Assembly: GCF_002873455.1 (NCBI RefSeq)
Contig: NZ_MCUN01000007.1
Location: 186,001-250,000, forward strand
DNA length: 64,000 nucleotides
Source of the DNA: Vibrio splendidus
Lineage (GTDB): Bacteria > Pseudomonadota > Gammaproteobacteria > Enterobacterales > Vibrionaceae
Direction: 5' to 3'
Shown: positions 18,350-27,172 of the stretch, one piece after another
Numbering within the stretch: the stretch's first letter is position 1
How the letters are laid out: each line of letters starts with the position of its first letter
Notes under the pieces: model-generated
Databases searched by the model: none
The model's input: the letters and a program-made list of their open reading frames with translations, nothing else
What the model was told of the DNA's origin: nothing
Translations under genes and position numbers: made by a program

Positions 18350-19426
18350 ATGATGAAGAAGAGTTTAGCGACGGCTGTTGCTTTATTGGTTTCAACGTCC
18401 GCATTGTTTTCAACGTCCGCATTGATATCAACGTCTGCGATGGCAGCGAATAGCGTTCAACAAACGGTTGATGCACCGGCACAAAATATCAATCAAGTGC
18501 TCGAAATGACGGACACACAAACCCGTATTCAACAGTTGTCTTACATGGCACAAGATCAGAACCAATCTATAGAAAATCGTACTGGTGCACTGCAAGAGCT
18601 TGCTTCATACCCAAGCCAGAATGCGCTGGTGGCGGTGGCAAGAGGTTTGAAAGATCAAAACCCTGAAGTTCGTGAGGCTTCGATTATTGGTTCTTCACCT
18701 TATCAACTTGAGCATCGTTGGTCGTTAGTTTCGCCTTTGCTGAGCGATACAGATTCTATGGTTCGTCACTCAGCAACATCGAACTTAGTACGTGATTACA
18801 ATACGTTAGATAAAGAACAGAAAGCACAAATTGAACAACCTGTCGCTGAGTTAATCACATTCTTGGCATCACAAGAATCTGAAAAGTTTCAATTGTTGTT
18901 CGCTGATGTGCTCCGTTGGCACAATGAATGGGATAAAGCGGAAACGATTTATCTTGAGTTGATTAATACTCACCAGAAAGACCCTCAAGTTTGGCTGAGT
19001 TACGCGGATAATTTCAGAGCTCAGAATAAAGATCAACAAGCGGTCGAGGTGTTGGATCGTGGTTTGAAGAACGTGCCGGACAATGCAGCGATGCACTATT
19101 CCAAATCATTAACTCTGGTTCGCCTTGAAGATAAAACAGCAGCAGCAAAAGAGATTGAAGTCGCAGCAGAACTTGCAAAAGACAATAGCTACTATTGGTA
19201 CTTAAATGGAGTGTTGCAAGAAGAGTTGGATATCGACAAGTCGACTAAATCGTTCGAGAAAGCGTATTTGATCTCTGGTTCTCCGGAGCAGTTATACGCG
19301 GTATGTGATATCTACGTGCGCTACGGCAACGAAAAGGCCGATGATTGCTTAAGTGAGCTAGGTAAAGTGGCTCCTGATTATGTTATTGAGCAGTTGAAAG
19401 AGAAAAGAGTGGCTTCCAACTCATAA
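18350..19426 (+). CDS. Exported HEAT/TPR-repeat protein
   Basis: A 358-residue exported protein with a signal peptide whose hydrophobic part is built from three copies of an 18-base repeat (STSALF, STSALI, STSAMA). Residues about 55-140 look like HEAT repeats (ALVAVARGLKDQNPEVREAS, PLLSDTDSMVRHSATSN). Residues about 190-345 form TPR helices closely paralogous to the gene at the left edge. Two consecutive ATGs exist (18350 and 18353). It lies 87 bases after the sulfatase maturase gene on the same strand, so it may be co-transcribed and may present substrates or partners in the periplasm (inference). No haem motifs are present. Confidence 0.85.
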   Translation: MMKKSLATAVALLVSTSALFSTSALISTSAMAANSVQQTVDAPAQNINQVLEMTDTQTRIQQLSYMAQDQNQSIENRTGALQELASYPSQNALVAVARGLKDQNPEVREASIIGSSPYQLEHRWSLVSPLLSDTDSMVRHSATSNLVRDYNTLDKEQKAQIEQPVAELITFLASQESEKFQLLFADVLRWHNEWDKAETIYLELINTHQKDPQVWLSYADNFRAQNKDQQAVEVLDRGLKNVPDNAAMHYSKSLTLVRLEDKTAAAKEIEVAAELAKDNSYYWYLNGVLQEELDIDKSTKSFEKAYLISGSPEQLYAVCDIYVRYGNEKADDCLSELGKVAPDYVIEQLKEKRVASNS

Positions 19427-19457
19427 TATTGAATGAGTGAATAGAGAAGCAGTTAAT

Positions 19458-19492
19458 GAAAAGCCAGTCGAAAATATTCGACTGGCTTTTTG
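19458..19492 (+). terminator. Terminator after the HEAT/TPR gene
   Basis: A stem of AAGCCAGTCGAA with TTCGACTGGCTT and a 4-base loop is followed by a T-run. It sits about 33 bases past the stop codon. Confidence 0.88.
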
Positions 19493-19500
19493 TATCCTAA

Positions 19501-19584
19501 TTACTTAATTACTTAATTACTTAACTGCTTAACTGCTTAACTGCTTAACTGCTTAAATACCTCATTACCTCATTACCTCATTAC
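19501..19584. repeat. Tandem array of an 8-bp repeat in three variants
   Basis: Ten to eleven consecutive 8-base units: TTACTTAA three times, CTGCTTAA four times, ATACCTCA once, TTACCTCA twice, then a broken unit beginning TTACC. Variant types are grouped in blocks, as expected from local duplication. It lies between a terminator and the 3' end of the porin gene and is not coding. Confidence 0.93.
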
Positions 19585-19612
19585 CGCGAGTGATTATCGA
19601 TTTGAATTCGAG

Positions 19613-20665
19613 TTAGAAAACAAAACTCAACATGATGGTGTAAAGCATCGCATCTGTATCACCTTTAGGAGTGTTTATAAAGGCACCGTTCGACTTCCGA
19701 GTTTCAAAGAATTGTAACTCACCATTGATAGATACATTTGGTAGCAAATCGTAATCGACACCAATTAAGTAGCTATTGCCTTCTAAGTGTTCATTGGCGT
19801 TAAATTGTGCTCCGTATACCACGTAAGGTGTGAATGATCTTAAGTGGTAACCTAGACTGGCGTACAGGGATGAAGAAATATCATTGATTTGACCTTCGCT
19901 CGAAAATACGGCTTGGCCAAATTCATATTCAGCGCCTAGCGACCAAAGTTGGAGGTGTTGATTTTCTTCTGTAGGACGGGTACCAACGTTTTTAATTGTT
20001 GCCGTTTGATCGAAATTTGCATCAAGGAAAGATAGGTTCCAACGATAATTGTCACCGCTGAATTGGAGGTTAGCACCAAACATTCGATTCGTTTCGAATT
20101 CCAGCTCGGTTGTTGAATCGAAGTCGACTTCGTTCTTATCTTTGATTCCGACAAAGGGAGAGAGTTGTAGGGTAGATTCATCGCTTACATCATGAGTCCA
20201 ACTGACTTTGACACCATTAAAAGCGGTGATACCCAGAATGCTATTATACACCTCTGTCGGTGGTCTTGCTGTCATATAAGCTTGGCCGACATAGTAGTAT
20301 TCAGAAGCAAGGAACAGTGGGAGCCTCAATCGACCGATACTGACGTCAAAGTCATTAAATTCATAGCCAAGATAAGCCCATTCTAACTGTGGGTCACTCC
20401 ATTCTAATTGCGGTGCTTTAACAACTTGTACTGATGCTTTAAGTGAGTTGTAGAAGTAATCTAACTGAACACCAAACGTTGTATCACAATCGTAACAATT
20501 TTCATCGGTAAAACCACGGTTAATAATTAAAGGGTTGTCGTTATCTGATGTTGCCCACGAAGTAGAACCAAATCCGCTTAACGAAAAATTATCGGTAAGT
20601 TCAATAATAGCGAAAGCCGGAGAGGCAAATGAGGCACATAGCACTGACGTAATTATTCTATTCAT
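19613..20665 (-). CDS. Outer-membrane porin-like beta-barrel protein
   Basis: A 350-residue exported protein (signal peptide MNRIITSVLCASFASPAFA) with alternating amphipathic strands throughout and a C-terminal aromatic residue (MLSFVF), the signature of outer-membrane barrels. Motifs LSGFGS and GRLRLPLF are shared with the porin at 60954-62093, so the two are paralogues. A Cys pair (NCYDCDT) is unusual for a porin. It starts one base after the PstS-like gene with a GGAG site, so it is the last gene of a three-gene operon with the hybrid kinase. The permeating solute is unknown; the link to a PstS-like protein hints at an anion (inference). Confidence 0.87.
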   Translation of the reverse strand: MNRIITSVLCASFASPAFAIIELTDNFSLSGFGSTSWATSDNDNPLIINRGFTDENCYDCDTTFGVQLDYFYNSLKASVQVVKAPQLEWSDPQLEWAYLGYEFNDFDVSIGRLRLPLFLASEYYYVGQAYMTARPPTEVYNSILGITAFNGVKVSWTHDVSDESTLQLSPFVGIKDKNEVDFDSTTELEFETNRMFGANLQFSGDNYRWNLSFLDANFDQTATIKNVGTRPTEENQHLQLWSLGAEYEFGQAVFSSEGQINDISSSLYASLGYHLRSFTPYVVYGAQFNANEHLEGNSYLIGVDYDLLPNVSINGELQFFETRKSNGAFINTPKGDTDAMLYTIMLSFVF

Positions 20666-20666
20666 A

Positions 20667-21143
20667 TTATTTCTCCGAACTTATAACGTATAGAACATTG
20701 GCATTTTTTGGAACCGAAGAGAGTGGGGAGTAACCAATACGGTTTGGTTTGTCGTCTAGCCAGTCAACCAAGGTTGCGGTGGACGCCGATTCAAGCTCTC
20801 TTGGATAACGAGCCTTACCTGAGAAGGATAAGCTCGCCCAGTGTGCATTCATTTGAGCGGCGTTCTTCCCAAGTAAAAGCTGATAAAATATCTCTCTTTC
20901 GGCGCTATTTTCAGGCCAATCAGACAGTTCGATACGCTTGCCGTTAAGGCGCTTGGTTTTCCCTCTGTAGAGCTTTCTTGCTTTGTTGATTGATAACGCT
21001 TCAAATCCAGAATCTAAAGAGAATATGGCGTAATCTTCTGCAGCGTGAGCGGGGCTGAGAATAAGCAAGTTTCCTAATAGCCCTACCACGACTGACATTA
21101 CGACTCTGCGTGGAAGTGTTTTTATTGTTTTCATCCAATCCAT
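20667..21143 (-). CDS. Small PstS-like periplasmic protein
   Basis: A 158-residue exported protein (signal peptide ending SPAHA-AE). The mature part resembles a single lobe of phosphate-binding (PstS-type) proteins: KARKLYRGKTKRLNGKR, WASLSFSGKARYP and RIGYSPLSSV. It is paralogous to the 136-residue protein at 62103-62513. The ATG at 21143 has an AGGAG site 6 bases upstream. It lies 9 bases after the hybrid kinase stop and one base before the porin gene. It is too small for a two-lobe transport receptor and has no ABC partners, so I infer a sensory or accessory role for the kinase. Confidence 0.85.
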   Translation of the reverse strand: MDWMKTIKTLPRRVVMSVVVGLLGNLLILSPAHAAEDYAIFSLDSGFEALSINKARKLYRGKTKRLNGKRIELSDWPENSAEREIFYQLLLGKNAAQMNAHWASLSFSGKARYPRELESASTATLVDWLDDKPNRIGYSPLSSVPKNANVLYVISSEK

Positions 21144-21152
21144 GGGTTTCTC

Positions 21153-24100
21153 CTAACAAGTCGCACTTTCTATTTGATGGAATAGCTTTTCTTTCCTTAC
21201 GGGCTTCGCTACGTATCCATCCATGCCTGAATCAAAGCACTTTTGAATATCATCATCGATAACACTGGCAGTTAACGCGATAATGGGAGTCTTGCTTAAG
21301 CCTAGGTTTTTCTCATGTTCGCGAATCTCCTTAGTTGCGGTGAAACCATCCATCACCGGCATCATGCAATCCATTAAAATAATGTCGAAGCTACTGTCGT
21401 TCTGATACATATCAACGGCTATTTGCCCGTTGTCTGCAATTTCAAAGGCATAGCCGGCCTTTGTTAGCATGACTGAAGCAACCTTTTGGTTCACGCGATT
21501 ATCTTCTACCAAGAGGATCCTCTCAGATTTTTTTGGTATCACGTTCAATTCTGCTTGTTCTGGCAGTGTTTTCTTGACTGCTTTTGCGCTATGAATAGGG
21601 GTGACCGTTGTGGCGTTTGACGCTGAAGGTGTGTTATGTGTGACTGGTAATGGCATAGCTTCTACCGCCGCGAGAACTTTCTCTTTCAACATCTCGAATT
21701 TGAATGGTTTTGGCACGTAGTCGTCCATGCCTACATCGAAACATTTTTGTATATCGTCATCAATCACACTCGCTGTTAGGGCGATGATAGGGATACGGCG
21801 CGTGGCATTAGTCTCTTTTTCAACACGGCGAATATTACCTGTTGCTTCAAAACCGTCCATAACGGGCATCATACAATCCATCAGTATCACGGCGTAATTA
21901 GGGTTGGCAGTAAACATGTCCACGGCTTCTTGGCCGTTATTCGCAAACTCGAACTCGAAGCCACTTTTTCCTACGTGAAGTCCTGCAATCTTCTGGTTGA
22001 TCTTGTTGTCTTCGACGATAAGGATTTTGTGTTGAATCGTAAGAGCTTGTTGGTTGGCTTCTGATAGTTCAGCTAGGCCTTGTGTGTCACAAAGTTCTAT
22101 GGCTTTTATTAAGCGCAAGCCGAGTAGGGGTTGTGATACCTGAGCCGTAATACAGTTGCCAATATCCGCAGGGTCACTTAAGAATGAACGAATCAGACAA
22201 ATAGTCGCGCCATTTTGATGGAGCTTATTTAGGCTGTCTGAATAATCACTGGCTTGGAATGAATCATCTTCAGCAAAAATGACCGTGATTGGTTTATTTT
22301 GCTGTTTTGCAGAGATTTGCTCATTGATGGTGTCTGTGCTGTTGGTTTGTTGAGTGACCTTTAAACCATAAAGGTTAAGGTCTCTTTCTATGCGCTCAGA
22401 GAGCATGTTCTCATTACCCAAAATATAGATATTCGCTGATGCAGTGCTTGGTTTAGGAAGTATCAAATCCACGGGAAGTGCCAGATCGAAGTAGAAACAG
22501 CTGCCCTCACCTTTGACTGAGTGGAGTTGGATCTGACCACCCATGAGCTCGACAAGCTGAGTACTAATCGCAAGGCCAAGACCAGTACCACCGAATTGTC
22601 TGGTAGTGGAATCATCTTCTTGAGCGAAGGGTTCGAATATCTGCTTTTGTTGCTGTTTATCGATACCAATACCCGTGTCGCGCACCGCAAATCGAATGGT
22701 GACATTGTCGCTAGACTGTTCGAGTGTCTTAATTGATAGTGTTACACCACCTTCGGCTGTGAACTTCACCGCATTCGACATAAAGTTCATCAAGATCTGT
22801 CTTAATCGGTGGTCATCGATCATCACGCGTGCAGGTGTGTCGGGGCTGATGTCTACATTAACTGATATTTTTTGCTCTTTAGCTTTTGGCGCGACAATAG
22901 ATGCGATGTCGTAAATTGATTCTCTAATCGATGCCGAATGCGGGCTGATTAATAGCATGCCAGATTCAATCTTAGAGAAGTCTAAGATGTCGTTGATCAA
23001 GCTTAGTAGTAGTTGAGATGAGGTCTCGATTGTATCTACATAATCACGTTGTGTTGGTGTAAGTGGAGTATCAGAGAGGATCTCTGAGATACCGATAACC
23101 CCGTTTAATGGAGTGCGAATCTCATGTGACATGTTAGCCAAGAAGCTACTTTTCGCTTTGCTAGCTTGTATTGCGTGGTCTTTGGCTTTTTCTGCGTCTT
23201 CTACGGCTAAGGTTAACTTCTCTTTTGCGTGTTCTCGTTCGATCGTGAGTCGCTCTACTTGTTGAGCAAATAGGCTGAGTTCATCTTTGCCCTGAATCAA
23301 TTTGTCCAAAGAAGGGCGGGTTTCATCGTTTTCGCTTTTTAAGAAAGCCAACACCAAATTCAGGTTGTTGGTGACTTGTCTTGCCAAGCTTAGGGTTAAT
23401 CCCATCACAATGGTCGCGAGCAAAGCAACGATAGAGATAAACAGTGTTCGTTGGATCTGAGCTTCATAGATGGCTTGCTCAACTTCTTGTTGGAACTCTT
23501 GCTTGATAACATTGCCTAGGCTTTGCAATAAGCTGAGTCGAGCGCTCATCGCCTCTAATCCGACAGAAATCTCTTGTGGCGTCAGTTGGCTGATTGCGTT
23601 TAGGTCGAGTAGTGCGCTGCGGATCTCTTGGCTTTGAGCAAACACATCGTTTCTAAATACTTCAACCATCAGTGACACTTGATGTTCGTTGGCATTCAAT
23701 GAAACAAAGCGTTCTAAGAACAATTGCTGTCTTTCACTTAAGGTTTCAATCTGTTCAGCAAGTTCTGGGTCGTACTCTTGGCTGCTTTGGAATATCTCAA
23801 TCAGAGAGGTGCCCAGCTTAAACTCTTCGTTTGACCAAAACATCAGCCATTCAAGCTGTTGTAACGCGGTGAGGTGTTGTTGAATCTCACGTTTGGTGTT
23901 TTCGAAAGGGACTTTTTCTATCTCAAGGAGCAACTGTTTGTACAAATCACTCTGCCACTCAAGTGCATCCAATTTATCGTAATCATCAGTCGCTTCCATC
24001 GTTGAAAGGCTTGCTTCGCTGAAGTCAGCAACCAGCTGATTCATTTCATCAGAAGTGTCTAAAAAAACAGCTGGAGAAAGCGTTTTTAGTTTTGCCTTTA

Positions 24101-24347
24101 CTTGGCTGCTTTGTGTTGCGAATTCTTCAGAGCTAGAAGCTAGAGTGCTCCGATATAAGACGGAAATATCTTGAAGATACGCAGATAACTGATTGGTTCG
24201 TTCAAAATCGGTTAACTGAGTCGTTAAGATATACGCTTGTCTGCCTGCTAGAAAGAGCAGTAGTGAAATGGGAAGTAGAACTAAGCCAAAGAGTTTATGT
24301 TTGACTGAAAGGTTATTCCAGACCGTAATCGCCATATAAGGATCCAT
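21153..24347 (-). CDS. Hybrid sensor histidine kinase with tandem receiver domains
   Basis: A 1064-residue membrane kinase: transmembrane helix (about 18-36), long helical periplasmic domain, second transmembrane helix (about 300-322), coiled coil, HisKA with H408 in NMSHEIRTPLNG, and HATPase (GTGLGLAIS). A divergent receiver-like segment (about 635-750) follows, then two intact receiver domains (about 778-900 and 940-1060). The last two are strikingly alike, both with ILMDCMMPVMDGF and ALTASVIDDDIQKCFD. No Hpt domain is attached, so a separate Hpt is required. An alternative start lies at 24335 (MAITVW), with GGA spaced 7 bases upstream. The PstS-like protein and porin follow in one operon; a perfect palindrome lies just upstream. 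Confidence 0.93.
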   Translation of the reverse strand: MDPYMAITVWNNLSVKHKLFGLVLLPISLLLFLAGRQAYILTTQLTDFERTNQLSAYLQDISVLYRSTLASSSEEFATQSSQVKAKLKTLSPAVFLDTSDEMNQLVADFSEASLSTMEATDDYDKLDALEWQSDLYKQLLLEIEKVPFENTKREIQQHLTALQQLEWLMFWSNEEFKLGTSLIEIFQSSQEYDPELAEQIETLSERQQLFLERFVSLNANEHQVSLMVEVFRNDVFAQSQEIRSALLDLNAISQLTPQEISVGLEAMSARLSLLQSLGNVIKQEFQQEVEQAIYEAQIQRTLFISIVALLATIVMGLTLSLARQVTNNLNLVLAFLKSENDETRPSLDKLIQGKDELSLFAQQVERLTIEREHAKEKLTLAVEDAEKAKDHAIQASKAKSSFLANMSHEIRTPLNGVIGISEILSDTPLTPTQRDYVDTIETSSQLLLSLINDILDFSKIESGMLLISPHSASIRESIYDIASIVAPKAKEQKISVNVDISPDTPARVMIDDHRLRQILMNFMSNAVKFTAEGGVTLSIKTLEQSSDNVTIRFAVRDTGIGIDKQQQKQIFEPFAQEDDSTTRQFGGTGLGLAISTQLVELMGGQIQLHSVKGEGSCFYFDLALPVDLILPKPSTASANIYILGNENMLSERIERDLNLYGLKVTQQTNSTDTINEQISAKQQNKPITVIFAEDDSFQASDYSDSLNKLHQNGATICLIRSFLSDPADIGNCITAQVSQPLLGLRLIKAIELCDTQGLAELSEANQQALTIQHKILIVEDNKINQKIAGLHVGKSGFEFEFANNGQEAVDMFTANPNYAVILMDCMMPVMDGFEATGNIRRVEKETNATRRIPIIALTASVIDDDIQKCFDVGMDDYVPKPFKFEMLKEKVLAAVEAMPLPVTHNTPSASNATTVTPIHSAKAVKKTLPEQAELNVIPKKSERILLVEDNRVNQKVASVMLTKAGYAFEIADNGQIAVDMYQNDSSFDIILMDCMMPVMDGFTATKEIREHEKNLGLSKTPIIALTASVIDDDIQKCFDSGMDGYVAKPVRKEKLFHQIESATC

Positions 24348-24350
24348 CCA

Positions 24351-24372
24351 ACTGTTTTTATATAAAAACAGT
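24351..24372. promoter_or_regulatory. Perfect 22-bp palindrome upstream of the hybrid kinase
   Basis: The sequence reads ACTGTTTTT-ATAT-AAAAACAGT and is its own reverse complement over all 22 bases. It lies 3 bases upstream of the first possible start codon of the kinase, so as RNA it would form a hairpin next to the ribosome site, and as DNA it could be an operator. It has CTGT and ACAG ends but 12 bases between them, not the 8 of a LexA box. Confidence 0.7.
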
Positions 24373-24549
24373 AGAATAAAAATGCGGATATGGAAACCTT
24401 GAAATGGTAAATTTAATGGAAGTGTGGGAGGGGTATAAGTTCTTGTGATTCCAGAGCTTATTTTGAAATTCCCTCTCTTACTAGCAACTTATAGCGTTTG
24501 GCAGTCGGTTTGATTTTTATGTTTATTGATGAATAACTTGAAAAGTGTG

Positions 24550-24924
24550 TTAATGAGGGCGTTTTTTATCGAAATTTTGTTCAAACAGAAGTTGCTCTAA
24601 CACCGTTTTTGCAGAGGGTTCTAATGCCCAAACCCCTAACATTCTGTTTAGCGCGGCGCGGTACACTCTGTTTTTGAGTAGGAAAGCGAGCGTGCTCGTA
24701 TCGTTGCTCAATACATGTGTTTGTACGACGGTTAGCTCAGCTTTGTTCTCGATATCGATTTTGTTAAGATTGAAAGCAGGTAGAAAGGCGGACTCATACC
24801 AAACTTCAACGATCTCTCGGAGTTCAATCTCTTCTTCAGGCACATCGCAGCCCTGAAGTTGATGGTTTTCAGGGATTGCGGATAAGTAAGCGATATCAAG
24901 CTTGTCTGCAACGAATGTGTACAT
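24550..24924 (-). CDS. Small protein of unrecognised family, copy A (T1SS-linked)
   Basis: A 124-residue, probably cytoplasmic, helical protein; I do not recognise the family. It is clearly paralogous to the 117-residue product of 54937-55290. Both begin MY, and both have a DVPE-x-E-x-E-x-REI segment followed by a conserved W, and a later LL-(K/R)-N-(K/R)-x-Y-x-x-A-x-x-R-(M/I)-L-x-x-W segment. It lies 109 bases after the last gene of the type I secretion operon on the same strand; the paralogue ends the divergent giant-protein arm. No signal peptide or membrane helix is seen. A role in the export system is inference from position alone. Confidence 0.8.
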   Translation of the reverse strand: MYTFVADKLDIAYLSAIPENHQLQGCDVPEEEIELREIVEVWYESAFLPAFNLNKIDIENKAELTVVQTHVLSNDTSTLAFLLKNRVYRAALNRMLGVWALEPSAKTVLEQLLFEQNFDKKRPH

Positions 24925-25033
24925 TAGCTTCCTTGTTACATGTGATTTGAGAACGAATCATCTCTCTCACTTATGGTTTTGTCAATTACATCCATTTATC
25001 TAACGAGTAATCTGTGAGTAAGCATCGACGTGT

Positions 25034-27172
25034 TTAACTCAAACTGTTTAAGTATTTGTCTGTTAAGCCAAAATATTTCAAGTTTCCATCAGGTTCTAGA
25101 ACCAAACTCATATTGGAAGTCGCAATCAAACCGGGATCATTGGTCGAAAAAATGACTGTTTTATTCAGCAACTTATCGCTGAACAGACGGTTAAAATATT
25201 GCGCGTTTTCATTTTCAGCCCCGTTGAACGGTTCATCAATGATTATCAGAGATTGTTCACAGTTACCTAAACCAAGTGCCAAACGCAGCTTTTGCTGAAT
25301 GCCATTTGGAAGGCCTTTGCATTTGTCGACACTCAATTGAGTCGCCAAGCCTTCTGGTAGCCATTCGTCTAATTCGAAGAAGCTCACCATATCCTGCATC
25401 TTCTCTGCTGGAATCAATCCATTGTGTAAAATGAAGTTGGTCTCTAAAGAACCTTCGAAAATGTGTAAATTAAAAGGGATGTAGTTGATTGATGTGCGAT
25501 AGCGATAGCTGTTGAATTGCTTAATGTTATAGCCATCGACCGACACTGCTCCCTGATAACGATCTTCTAACCCTGCAATGATGGAAATAAGAGTTGTCTT
25601 TCCACAGCCTGTTGGTCCACATATGACGACTTTTGCACTGGGCGGTATTTTGAAGCCAAGGTTGGTTAACCCAGTTGCTGCTCCTGTATAACGGTGACTA
25701 ACGCCACTGCCCACTATGCTGCCTTGGAACAAGCGAATAGGCGGGCTTTTCTCTAAGGTCAGTTTATCGTCATTCATTGACATCAAGTTGTTGATCTGTG
25801 CCGATGAAGCCTTAATCGATTGAAACTTAGAGATGGAGTTATAAATGCCCATTATAGGACCTAGTGCTTTCCAAACGAGAATCACGGTCGCAAGCATAGC
25901 ACCAGCATCTGAAGTACCTTCCATTACCCCAATTACCGCGGTCACGATACTTGCAGTACCAATCACCTGAATTAAACTGCCGCCTGCCGCTTGAATTTTA
26001 CTGTTGGTCACAGCAACGTTCTCGGCATCGCTGGTGCTTTGCATATGTGAGGCACTGAATCGAGATTGAACCACACGCAGTAAAGGCAGACCTTGAATGG
26101 TTTTGATCCCACGAAGGATCTCATTCCACTGATACGAGACCATTGCGTTGGCGCGTGAGCTTTTGGATGTGGCTTGCGAGTAGATATAGCGTGAGTACAC
26201 ACAGAACACTAACATCAAAATTAGACCGCCCATGACCACAAGCGCTGCCGTTCCAGACATCACGGCAATCGCGATGATAAATACAATCACAAAAGGCATA
26301 TCAAAGTAACTGAGAGTCGATTCTGCGGTCACTAAGCGACGGAAGGTATCGATATCTTTCAAACGAGCCAGCTGAGATGAAACGCCTGCGGTTGATGTCA
26401 TCGCATAAGGCAGCCAAAGAAGTTTCGATATTACGGCTTGGGATATGTGCACCGCGAGATCTTTACCAGAGGTGGCGATGATGTTGACTCGCATCTTCTT
26501 AAAGAAGTATTCAGAGAAGCCAACAATAACGGCAAACAAGGTCAACCAATAGAGTGTCGCTTGAGAGCTTGAGGTGAGTGCAAAATTATACACACTCATA
26601 ATAAAGAATGGTTGCAGAGCGCCCAGTATACTGATCACAAAGCTCAGTATGATCAGGCTTTTGAGTTCATTATTGTAACGATAGAAAGCGTATTTAATCC
26701 AATTGCTTCTGTCTTGAGATTCCGGTGGTGGTTCGCGGAACAAGCGAGAATACTCACTAATCGCAATTAACAAGCATGGCTTTTTGCACATTGGATATTC
26801 AATGGTGTTGTTGTTTGTGTAATCAAACAACAACAGCTTTCCATCCTTTGTTCCCAAGAAGATAGCACTGAGGTTTTCTATCTCAATAAAGCATGGGTGA
26901 GGGTACTTATCGATATTCTCGAGTGTCTTGAGCTTAGTAACATCACAGCGATATCCAAGTCGCTCAATGGTTGCAGTAAAACTGTCACTGTCTTTTGGTT
27001 TTGGAATAAAGGCGTCGCTGAGTATAGCGGGTGTCCCTTCCCATTCTAGTGCTATCAAGCTGTAGGCTAAGCCACGAATCAGCGGCGACTGACTGTAGCG
27101 CTCATCATAACCACTTGCTTCAAAGTCCAACACACGTTGCGGAACATTGTTGAAGTCAACTAGGATGCTCAT
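25034..27172 (-). CDS. Type I secretion ABC transporter subunit 1 (C39-like domain, TMD, NBD)
   Basis: A 712-residue half-transporter in the LapB/HlyB layout: N-terminal C39-peptidase-like domain without catalytic residues (about 20-140), membrane domain (about 170-450), nucleotide-binding domain (about 480-710). Walker A GPTGCGKT (519-526) and Walker B with D646/E647 are intact. Other motifs are eroded: the Q-loop Gln is F567, the signature reads LPNGI (621-625) instead of LSGGQ, and the switch His is N678. It is coupled to the preceding half-transporter by an ATGA overlap with a perfect GGAGGTGA ribosome site. A heterodimer with that protein is the natural reading. Its substrate is presumably the giant protein encoded divergently. 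Confidence 0.9.
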   Translation of the reverse strand: MSILVDFNNVPQRVLDFEASGYDERYSQSPLIRGLAYSLIALEWEGTPAILSDAFIPKPKDSDSFTATIERLGYRCDVTKLKTLENIDKYPHPCFIEIENLSAIFLGTKDGKLLLFDYTNNNTIEYPMCKKPCLLIAISEYSRLFREPPPESQDRSNWIKYAFYRYNNELKSLIILSFVISILGALQPFFIMSVYNFALTSSSQATLYWLTLFAVIVGFSEYFFKKMRVNIIATSGKDLAVHISQAVISKLLWLPYAMTSTAGVSSQLARLKDIDTFRRLVTAESTLSYFDMPFVIVFIIAIAVMSGTAALVVMGGLILMLVFCVYSRYIYSQATSKSSRANAMVSYQWNEILRGIKTIQGLPLLRVVQSRFSASHMQSTSDAENVAVTNSKIQAAGGSLIQVIGTASIVTAVIGVMEGTSDAGAMLATVILVWKALGPIMGIYNSISKFQSIKASSAQINNLMSMNDDKLTLEKSPPIRLFQGSIVGSGVSHRYTGAATGLTNLGFKIPPSAKVVICGPTGCGKTTLISIIAGLEDRYQGAVSVDGYNIKQFNSYRYRTSINYIPFNLHIFEGSLETNFILHNGLIPAEKMQDMVSFFELDEWLPEGLATQLSVDKCKGLPNGIQQKLRLALGLGNCEQSLIIIDEPFNGAENENAQYFNRLFSDKLLNKTVIFSTNDPGLIATSNMSLVLEPDGNLKYFGLTDKYLNSLS

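Noticed and set aside
24351..24372. LexA (SOS) operator
   Set aside because: CTGT and ACAG ends are present, but the spacing is 12 bases instead of 8, so it does not fit the consensus.
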